A DNA stretch of 22,052 bases from Gammaproteobacteria bacterium (lineage in GTDB: Bacteria; Gemmatimonadota; Gemmatimonadetes; Longimicrobiales; Gaopeijiaceae), in NCBI GenBank assembly GCA_009843625.1, contig VYDD01000311.1:1-22052 (forward strand), written 5' to 3'. A program made the position numbers and the translations under genes. The notes under the pieces are model-generated. The model saw nothing but the letters and a program-made list of their open reading frames with translations, had not been told where the DNA came from and ran no database searches. Shown piece by piece: positions 15,897 to 22,052 of the stretch. Position 1 is the stretch's first letter; every line of letters begins with the position of its first letter.

Positions 15897-16724
15897 ATGA
15901 GCAACAGAATCGCTTCTGCGTTCATCGCAGCTTTCGCGCTGGGCGCGGCCGCCGCCTGCGACGACGACCTGGCCTTCGCGCCCGAGACTCCGGACACCTT
16001 CGTCGTGCAGGCCTTTCTCTTCGCCGGGGAGCCCGTAACCGAGGTCACGATGACGGGAGTACTTCCCATCGACGCCGATTCCACCGCCGTCGCCGCCCCG
16101 ATCGCGGACGCGCGCATCGCGATCTTCCGCGACGGGGAACGGTTCGACCTCAGTCCCACGGAGGGCGAGCCGGGCCGGTATCACTATCCCGGTGACGACC
16201 TTCTGGTCGAAGTCGGAGATGTGTTCACCCTGGAGGCCTCCCACGGCGGCCGCACGGCGACCGCGGAGACGGTGGTTCCGGTCCCGCCGCAGGGGTTGTC
16301 GCTGTCGGCGGCCGTCATGGCGCCCCCACAGTTCGGCGTCCGGGGCGGCGGCTTCCAGCCGGGAGCGGATGACGCGCTGGTGGCGCGCTGGGAGAACTCC
16401 GCCAGTGCGCTCCACTACGTCGTCGTCGACAATATCGAGGCGGATCCGACGCCCTTTGCCGAGAGCCCGTTCGGGGGAGGATTCGCGCGGCGCTTCGTCC
16501 AGCCCCCGACCGCGGGTGACAGCGCGCTCGTCGGCGCCCGCTCGCTGTCCTGGTTCGGTCGTCATCGGGTGAAGCTCTATCGGGTCAACGAAGAGTACGC
16601 CGACCTCTACGAAGGCCTCAACCAGGATTCCCGGGATCTCAACGAACCCCCATCGAATGTCCGGGGGGCGCTGGGCGTGTTCTCGGCGTTCAGCGCCGAC
16701 AGCGCGTTCTTCGAGGTGCGGTGA
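15897..16724 (+). CDS. DUF4249-like lipoprotein paired with TonB receptor
   Basis: A 275-residue predicted lipoprotein. The start ATG follows AGGAG by about 7 nt. The signal peptide MSNRIASAFIAAFALGAAAAC ends with the lipidated Cys at residue 21, then an acidic CDDD linker. The mature protein begins with an FVVQAFLFAGEPVTEVTM strand and continues with DARIAIFRDGERF, GRYHYPGDDLLVEVGDVFTLEA and TAETVVPVPP. This strand order matches the DUF4249 family, which sits directly after SusC-like TonB receptors in Bacteroidota. It is probably the surface or periplasmic partner of the receptor. The identification rests on pattern and context, with moderate certainty for the family name and high certainty for a lipoprotein. 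Confidence 0.8.
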   Translation: MSNRIASAFIAAFALGAAAACDDDLAFAPETPDTFVVQAFLFAGEPVTEVTMTGVLPIDADSTAVAAPIADARIAIFRDGERFDLSPTEGEPGRYHYPGDDLLVEVGDVFTLEASHGGRTATAETVVPVPPQGLSLSAAVMAPPQFGVRGGGFQPGADDALVARWENSASALHYVVVDNIEADPTPFAESPFGGGFARRFVQPPTAGDSALVGARSLSWFGRHRVKLYRVNEEYADLYEGLNQDSRDLNEPPSNVRGALGVFSAFSADSAFFEVR

Positions 16725-16840
16725 CCACGTCGTGAACGAATCCCGGACCGGGCCGCGGGCAGTCTCGCAGGGGCCCGTCACCGATAGTTGGCCACGTGCA
16801 CAACCTTGTCCCACGCCATCGGACACGTCCATCATTAGGA

Positions 16841-18433
16841 ATGAGGGGATGGATTCAACGTCGAGGATTGAAGAAGCGCGCCGCCGCCGGCGCGACGTCT
16901 CGTGACCGGCGATGCGCGCGCCATCCGACACTCTTCGGCATCCTGCTGGTGCTCCTGACGTCTGCCGCGTCCACACCCGCGGCGCTTGCGGGCCAGGAGG
17001 AAGCCGCGATCATCCGCCAGGAGCCGCGCTGGTCCGTGGAGGGCAGCCTGGGCTCGCGTCTGGTGGGGACCCTGTACGACGAATTCGTCACCCGGAAGAC
17101 CCTCGCCGACCTGCCGAGCCAGACGCGCTGGAAGGAGACCGCCAGCCTGGGCCCGGAGGCGCGAGTGGTGCTGCGCCACAATCCCGTCGGGGGCGCGGGC
17201 CTCTACCTGACGCTGCTCGGCGGCCACTCGGGAACCGTCGCGCGCTATTCCGGTGCGCTCTCACCGCCCGAGGACATTTCGCGCAGCACAAACTACTACG
17301 GCGTCGGCTTCGGCCTCGGCATGAAGCTGTCGGAGTGGGACCGCGGGCGGGGCCTGCTGTCGTACAACCTGGGCACCGTCGCACTCACGCAGACCATCGA
17401 TCTGTCGCCGGGACATCGCGACGCGTTCGCGCAGATGGATGCGCGACATCCCGGGGAGATCGAGTGGACCTCGCGCACGTCCACGTCGTGGGGACTCGAT
17501 CTGGGGGCATCGCTGCGCGTCCCCATCGGGGAGAATTCGGCGCTCCGTTTCTCGTTCCGGGACCTGGTGATCCCGGTCAACACGGCCCAGCTCGCGGCCC
17601 AGGAGCGCGACGACGTAAAATCGATCTCCAGCGAACGGGTCGCCTTCAGCCTGGCGCCGTTCACCGCGCACCAGATGAGTCTGAGCGCCGGCTTCGAGTA
17701 CGTCTTTTCCTGGGCGCCCCCGCGGCGGGACGTGGTGCGGGTGCTGCCGGAACGGGTCGATGTCGCGGTCGTCGACCCGGCGGTCGAGGCCGCGCTGGAA
17801 ACCGCGGCGGCAGGGGATACGGCGCGCGCGGTCGCCTCCCTCGGGCAGCGTGTCGCGCTGGTGCCGCACGACGGTCTCGCATGGCGCGCACTGGCGCTGC
17901 TGCAGGCTCCGCGCGCCGAGTTCGATCCCACGGTGCGCGACCGGACCCTGGCCAATCTCGAACGTGCCCTCAACATGAATCCCGGGGACACGGAGCTGTT
18001 GCGGGCGTACGGCCGCATCCGCGGCATGGTGCAGCGGGAGGGGCGGGTTCCGGAAGCCGTCGAGGTGCGCAGACTCGAGCTCTCCAGGCTCGTCGTTCAG
18101 GGCGCAAGCGACGGAAGCCTGCGGCTGTCCGGGGCCGCGCGCGGGCTCGGGGCCGACTCTCAGGGGACCTACCGCTACGCGATCACGGTAGAGGTGTTCG
18201 ATGCCGATGGCGGCATGATGCGCGTCCGGCCCGGGCTGGACGAGGCCCGGGTGGACCCGGAAGGGCGTCTGGTTGTCGAGGGAGACGGGGATCGGCTTCC
18301 CCTGGCGCTCGCCCTGGACCTCTTCCTGGTTCAGCCCGAACCCGGCATCTATTCGCTCCGTCTGAGACTGACCGATCTGGAGTCGGGGGCCACCGTTGAG
18401 ACCAGCGAAGGCTTCGAGGTGCCGGGGAGCTGA
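16841..18433 (+). CDS. Predicted outer-membrane barrel protein with TPR-like segment
   Basis: A protein of about 530 residues not recognised as a named family. With ATG 16841 it has a basic N-terminus and a hydrophobic segment, LFGILLVLLTSAASTPAALA, cleavable before GQEEAA at about residue 50. Residues 60-295 alternate polar and hydrophobic positions with repeated glycine and aromatic residues (YYGVGFGLGMKL, LLSYNLGTVALT, FRDLVIPV), as in a small beta-barrel. Residues about 313-412 are helical and TPR-like (ALETAAAGDTARAVASLG, LANLERALNMNPGD). The last 100 residues look like a beta-sandwich (YRYAITVEVFDADGG, IYSLRLRLTD). The start is uncertain: GTG 16796 and TTG 16868 are in frame, and none has a good ribosome site. 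It follows the DUF4249 gene after about 116 bp and may belong to the same transport operon. Confidence 0.75.
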   Translation: MRGWIQRRGLKKRAAAGATSRDRRCARHPTLFGILLVLLTSAASTPAALAGQEEAAIIRQEPRWSVEGSLGSRLVGTLYDEFVTRKTLADLPSQTRWKETASLGPEARVVLRHNPVGGAGLYLTLLGGHSGTVARYSGALSPPEDISRSTNYYGVGFGLGMKLSEWDRGRGLLSYNLGTVALTQTIDLSPGHRDAFAQMDARHPGEIEWTSRTSTSWGLDLGASLRVPIGENSALRFSFRDLVIPVNTAQLAAQERDDVKSISSERVAFSLAPFTAHQMSLSAGFEYVFSWAPPRRDVVRVLPERVDVAVVDPAVEAALETAAAGDTARAVASLGQRVALVPHDGLAWRALALLQAPRAEFDPTVRDRTLANLERALNMNPGDTELLRAYGRIRGMVQREGRVPEAVEVRRLELSRLVVQGASDGSLRLSGAARGLGADSQGTYRYAITVEVFDADGGMMRVRPGLDEARVDPEGRLVVEGDGDRLPLALALDLFLVQPEPGIYSLRLRLTDLESGATVETSEGFEVPGS

Positions 18434-18456
18434 CCGCGGATTCCCGGCCCATTGAG

Positions 18457-20697
18457 ATGAACGAGCACCGCCCGCCCTACCTCGCCGCCGTCATCGCCGC
18501 CGCGGCGATCTTCCTCCTGTACGTCGTCACGCTGGCTCCCACCACGGCGTTCTGGGACACGAGCGAGTACATCGCGACCGGATACATCCTCGGGATCCCG
18601 CACCCGCCGGGAAACCCCCTCTTCGTGGTGCTGGCGAGAGTGTGGATCGTTCTGCTGTCGCCGCTGGGGCTGCCGGTCGCGGTGCGGGTGAACCTGCTGG
18701 CCGCGCTCACTTCCGCCGCCGCGAGCGGGTTCTTCTTCCTGGTGGCCCACCGCATCGCGTGGGGGCTGCTGGGCGACCACCGGCGGGCGCTGGTGGGGGC
18801 GGCGGCGAGCGCGCTGCTGGGCGCCACGGCGTATACCGTGTGGAACCAGTCCGTGGTCAACGAGAAGGTCTACACGGTCAGCGTGCTGGTGATCGCCGCG
18901 GTGACCTGGCTGGCGGTGCGCTGGCGCGACCGGCGCGGCGAACCCGGGAGCGGGCGCCTCCTGCTGGTGGCGGGCTACCTGATGATCCTGGGCTGGTCCA
19001 ACCACACCATGTCGCTTCTGCCCGTGCCGGCCCTGGGCCTGATGCTGCTCATGACGGCCCCGAGGGTGCTTCTGCGCCGCGACCTGTGGATGCGCGCGCT
19101 CCCCCTGGTCGTGGTCGGCCTGTCCTTCAACGTGTTCCTGCCCATTCGCGCAGCCCAGCGCCCGGTGATCAACGAGGGCGACCCGCTTTGCGAGTCCCCC
19201 GGCGGGGTCGCGGCCGCCGTTCTTACCGCCGGGAACGCGGGTTGCCTCAGGCTCGCCTCGGTTCTTCAGCGGGACCAGTACGCGCCGCCGCCTCTGACCC
19301 AGCGTCAGTCGCCCCTGTCCGCGCAGTTCCAGAACTATTTCCAGTACTTCGACTGGCAGTGGGCGCGCGGGCTGGATCCCTCTCCGGTACCGAGCGGAAC
19401 GAGGGCTCCCGTCACCGGGGTCTTCCTCGCCCTGGGCCTGTTCGGCCTGCTCGTCATCCGGCGCACCGACAGGCAGCTGTTCGCCTACATGGCGACGTTG
19501 ACGGTGACCGTGACGGTCGCGCTCGTGATCTACCTGAACTTCAAGTACGGCTATTCGCTGGCGCCCGAGATTGCCGACCCGGACCTGCACGAGGTGCGTG
19601 AGCGGGACTACTTCTACATCGCCGGGTTCATCGTGTGGGGCGTGCTGGCGGGGATCGGGCTAACCGGTATCTGGCACATGGCCGCGCGTGGGCTGAGGCG
19701 GCCAGGCCCGGTCACGGGGAGCCGGGTACCCGTGGCAGGATCAAGGTTGGCGCTGGGGATCGTGACGTTTCTGGCGGCGCTGATGGCGCTGACGCCGCTG
19801 GCGGCCAACTGGCGCTGGGCGAGCCGCGCCGGCGACTACGCGGCCCGCGACTGGGCGTACGATCTGCTTCAGAGTGTCGAGCCCTACAGCGTCCTGTTCA
19901 CCAACGGAGACAACGACACCTTCCCGCTCTGGTATCTCCAGGAAGTGGAGGGAATCCGCAGGGATGTCACCGTCATCGTGGGGCAGTACCTGTTCACGCA
20001 GTGGTATCCCCGTCAGCTGCAGGAACTTACGCGACCGGATCGGCAACGTCCCTTCGAGCCCGACGAGCGCGTGGCCGGATTATACCCGGAGCGCGAGATG
20101 CCTACTCGTCCCGTGCTCTCTCTGGCGCCTGCGGACATCGACCAGATCCAGGGAGCCGCCACCCGGCAGGACGCCAACGTTCGCCTGGGACCCGTCGTGG
20201 TGCAGTACCCGCGCGGCACCTACCTCGACCGGGGGGACCAGGTGGCGCTGGCGATCATTCGCGACAGCATCGCCGAGCGGCCCATCTACTTCGCATGGAC
20301 CGGGGGGATCATCCGCTCGCTGGGCCTGCACGAATTCGGGGTCCGGCAGGGACTCGCGACCCGGCTCGTTCTGCGCGACATCGAGACGGATGGGCGTTTT
20401 GTCAGGACCGACGCCGCCCTGGGCGGGGAATGGGTCGATCTGGAGCGCACGCGGCGGCTCTCAAGCGAGGTGATGATGGCCCGCAGCCTCCGCTATCGGG
20501 ATATCTGGGCCGACCGCACCACTCTGAACATTCCCTACTACTACTTTCACTTCAGCCGCGTGCTGTTCGACCGGGGTTCGGCGGCCGGGCTGCCGGCGGA
20601 CGAACTGGCCCGGTACCGCGCCGACATGGAAGCGTTCGGCGTCACCATGCAGGGCGGATACCGGGTGATTCCCGAATCGGAGCCCGGAGCCGGATGA
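18457..20697 (+). CDS. DUF2723 multi-pass membrane protein, putative glycosyltransferase-type
   Basis: A 746-residue inner-membrane protein. The first TM segment (about 8-28, YLAAVIAAAAIFLLYVVTLA) is followed by the family hallmark FWDTSEYIATGYILGIPHPPGNP (about 35-56; the Asp-Glu pair is in the usual place of catalytic acidic residues in GT-C type enzymes). About ten further hydrophobic segments run to about residue 450. A soluble domain begins near 480 with the conserved NGDNDTFPLWYLQEVEGI motif and continues to the C-terminus. DUF2723 proteins resemble protein O-mannosyltransferases in topology, but their reaction is not established. The stop overlaps the start of the next gene by ATGA, so the two are probably translationally coupled, even though no shared pathway is obvious. 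Confidence 0.88.
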   Translation: MNEHRPPYLAAVIAAAAIFLLYVVTLAPTTAFWDTSEYIATGYILGIPHPPGNPLFVVLARVWIVLLSPLGLPVAVRVNLLAALTSAAASGFFFLVAHRIAWGLLGDHRRALVGAAASALLGATAYTVWNQSVVNEKVYTVSVLVIAAVTWLAVRWRDRRGEPGSGRLLLVAGYLMILGWSNHTMSLLPVPALGLMLLMTAPRVLLRRDLWMRALPLVVVGLSFNVFLPIRAAQRPVINEGDPLCESPGGVAAAVLTAGNAGCLRLASVLQRDQYAPPPLTQRQSPLSAQFQNYFQYFDWQWARGLDPSPVPSGTRAPVTGVFLALGLFGLLVIRRTDRQLFAYMATLTVTVTVALVIYLNFKYGYSLAPEIADPDLHEVRERDYFYIAGFIVWGVLAGIGLTGIWHMAARGLRRPGPVTGSRVPVAGSRLALGIVTFLAALMALTPLAANWRWASRAGDYAARDWAYDLLQSVEPYSVLFTNGDNDTFPLWYLQEVEGIRRDVTVIVGQYLFTQWYPRQLQELTRPDRQRPFEPDERVAGLYPEREMPTRPVLSLAPADIDQIQGAATRQDANVRLGPVVVQYPRGTYLDRGDQVALAIIRDSIAERPIYFAWTGGIIRSLGLHEFGVRQGLATRLVLRDIETDGRFVRTDAALGGEWVDLERTRRLSSEVMMARSLRYRDIWADRTTLNIPYYYFHFSRVLFDRGSAAGLPADELARYRADMEAFGVTMQGGYRVIPESEPGAG

Positions 20698-21929
20698 GGA
20701 TGCACGTTTCCGAAGGACAGCGGGGCCGGAACGGTCCCCAGGCGGCGTCGAACCGCCTGTCGCCCCCCGAACTGCTCCGCTACGCCCGGCACCTGGTCCT
20801 GCCCGAGGTCGGCCTCTCCGGCCAGCGCAGGCTCAAGTCGGCCCGCGTGCTCGTGGTGGGCGCGGGAGGGCTCGGCTCGCCGGTGGCGCTCTATCTGGCC
20901 GCGGCGGGGGTGGGCACGCTCGGGCTCGTGGACTTCGACGAGGTGGACGAGTCCAACCTGCAGCGTCAGATCCTGCACGGGGAATCCGACGTGGGGCGGC
21001 TGAAGCTCGACTCCGCCCGCGACCGGCTGGCCGAAACCAACCCCCATGTCCAGGTCGTCGCCCACGACGCCAGGCTGAGCAGCGGCAACGCCCCGTCCGT
21101 GCTGGCCGACTACGACGTGGTCGTGGACGGCACCGACAACTTCCCGACCCGCTACCTGGTGAACGACGCCTGCGTGATGCTCGGCAAGCCCAACGTGTAC
21201 GGCTCGGTGCACCGCTGGGAGGGGCAGGTGTCGGTGTTCGCCACCGAGGGCGGTCCCTGCTACCGGTGCCTGTTCCGCGAGCCGCCCCCGCCGGGCCTGG
21301 TGCCCAACTGCGCCGAAGGCGGAGTCCTGGGGGTCGTCCCGGGAGTGGTGGGTTCGCTCCAGGCGCTCGAAACCGTGAAGCTGATCCTCGGGCAGGGAAG
21401 TCCGCTTGCGGGGCGGCTGCTCATCTTCGACGGGCTGGAGCTGGAGTGGCGGGAGGTCTCCATCCGGCCCGATCCCGCCTGTCCGGTATGCAGCGACAAC
21501 CCCACACAGACCGAACTCATCGACTACGAACTCTTCTGCGGCGTCGAGCCGGAGGCTGAACCCATGACCCATCCCGCGAACGAGGAAGGCCGTGAACCGG
21601 CGGGACCCGGAGGCCTGGACGTAGTCGAGGCCAGCAACCGCCTCGCGGCCGAGGATCCGCCCTTCCTCCTGGATGTGCGCGAGACCTACGAATGGGACAT
21701 CTCAAACCTCGCGCCGCAGGGCGCGGTGCTGATTCCCATGGGCGAAGTGGGGGCCCGTCTCGATGAGATCCCGCGCGAGCGCCAGATCATCGTCCACTGC
21801 CGAACCGGCGTCCGCAGCGGGGACGTGGCGAATCAGCTCTGGCGGGCGGGGTACCGCGACGTGCTGAACATGGAGGGGGGGATCAACGCCTGGGCCCGGC
21901 TGATCGATCCCGGGCTCCAGATCTACTGA
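20694..21929 (+). CDS. moeB: MoeB/ThiF-type adenylyltransferase fused to rhodanese domain
   Basis: A 411-residue fusion in the MoeZ/MoeBR class. ATG 20694 overlaps the preceding stop (ATGA), with GGAG a few bases upstream; ATG 20700 is an alternative. The frame is open to 19635, but that lies inside the previous gene. The E1-like domain has the ATP loop GAGGLGS (56-62), DFDEVDESNLQRQ with Arg91, DGTDN (145-149), zinc Cys pairs C189/C192 and C263/C266, and Cys206 in PNCAEGG in the position of the possible thioester Cys. After a linker (about 285-305) comes a rhodanese domain with active Cys369 in the loop CRTGVR. The enzyme adenylates the C-terminal glycine of a ubiquitin-like sulfur carrier (MoaD, ThiS or CysO type) and passes sulfur to it for molybdopterin, thiamine or cysteine synthesis. 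No carrier gene is visible here, so the pathway is open. Confidence 0.92.
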   Translation: MRMHVSEGQRGRNGPQAASNRLSPPELLRYARHLVLPEVGLSGQRRLKSARVLVVGAGGLGSPVALYLAAAGVGTLGLVDFDEVDESNLQRQILHGESDVGRLKLDSARDRLAETNPHVQVVAHDARLSSGNAPSVLADYDVVVDGTDNFPTRYLVNDACVMLGKPNVYGSVHRWEGQVSVFATEGGPCYRCLFREPPPPGLVPNCAEGGVLGVVPGVVGSLQALETVKLILGQGSPLAGRLLIFDGLELEWREVSIRPDPACPVCSDNPTQTELIDYELFCGVEPEAEPMTHPANEEGREPAGPGGLDVVEASNRLAAEDPPFLLDVRETYEWDISNLAPQGAVLIPMGEVGARLDEIPRERQIIVHCRTGVRSGDVANQLWRAGYRDVLNMEGGINAWARLIDPGLQIY

Positions 21930-21977
21930 AGTAGGTGAACCGGGCCTCATTCCGGGACCAGGTTCGGAGACGGAGCC

Positions 21978-22052
21978 TCAGAACGCCGCCAGCTCCCGGA
22001 TCGCCGACACGACATCGGGCACCTGCGGAAGGATGACCTCCTCGAGCTGAGG
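21978..22052 (-). CDS. C-terminal end of an unidentified gene, cut by window edge
   Basis: On the minus strand an open frame runs from the right edge to a TGA at 21978-21980. Its last residues are EEVILPQVPDVVSAIREL followed by AAF. Third codon positions are almost all G or C, as in the surrounding genes, which supports coding. It is convergent with the MoeB-rhodanese gene. Too little is visible to name a family. Confidence 0.5.
   Translation of the reverse strand, partial: PQLEEVILPQVPDVVSAIRELAAF

Noticed and set aside
15405..16976. 523-residue minus-strand open frame opposite the receptor end and the DUF4249 gene
   Set aside because: It spans several plus-strand genes and has shadow-like composition; both plus-strand genes have signal peptides and ribosome sites.
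19635..20693. Long N-terminal extension of the MoeB-rhodanese frame
   Set aside because: It is a shifted frame of the DUF2723 gene with Arg/Gly/Ala-rich shadow composition; the real start overlaps the DUF2723 stop.
21937..21965. GAACCGG/CCAGGTTC imperfect stem after the MoeB-rhodanese gene as a terminator
   Set aside because: It has a bulge and a 14-base loop, and there is no T-tract; too weak to call.

Overview
This is a high-GC bacterial window with dense genes, short spacers and many stop/start ATGA overlaps. The gene content is secreted S9 peptidases of the TolB-propeller type, a secreted amidohydrolase, a TonB receptor with an N-terminal carboxypeptidase-regulatory-like domain followed by a DUF4249-type lipoprotein, a DUF2723 membrane protein and several lipoproteins. 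That mix points to a Gram-negative, probably heterotrophic lineage such as Gemmatimonadota. The assignment is inferred from gene content only, because no rRNA or other phylogenetic marker is present.

Left part (1-3178, + strand): the 3' two thirds of hyuA and a complete hyuB, the two subunits of a hydantoinase/5-oxoprolinase-type ATP-dependent amidase, joined by an ATGA overlap. Middle (3232-9701, - strand): an apparent operon read right to left. It holds a flavin-dependent (tryptophan-type) halogenase, an exported S9 peptidase (peptidase B) and a lipoprotein S9 peptidase (peptidase A). A perfect 953-bp tandem duplication (4406-5358 and 5359-6311) interrupts the operon. It covers the end of peptidase B and the start of peptidase A, and it creates an extra in-frame chimeric ORF (5133-6089): the propeller half of A joined to the last 74 residues of B. 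Reading right to left, the order is halogenase, B, A/B chimera, A.

Centre (9702-12031): a short divergent promoter region, a secreted metal-dependent amidohydrolase on the + strand, a convergent small lipoprotein gene on the - strand, and a 286-bp divergent spacer with two inverted repeats. Right part (12032-21929, + strand, visibly richer in GC): mtaB (tRNA t6A37 methylthiotransferase), the TonB receptor/DUF4249 lipoprotein pair, a predicted outer-membrane beta-barrel protein with a repeat-like helical segment, a DUF2723 multi-pass membrane protein, and a MoeB-type adenylyltransferase fused to a rhodanese domain, overlapping the preceding gene by ATGA. The last 75 bases hold the C-terminal end of an unidentified - strand gene.

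The most unusual items are the exact tandem duplication with its gene fusion, and a halogenase with its catalytic residues intact placed directly upstream of two exported peptidases. No CRISPR array, tRNA, rRNA, insertion sequence or phage gene was seen.
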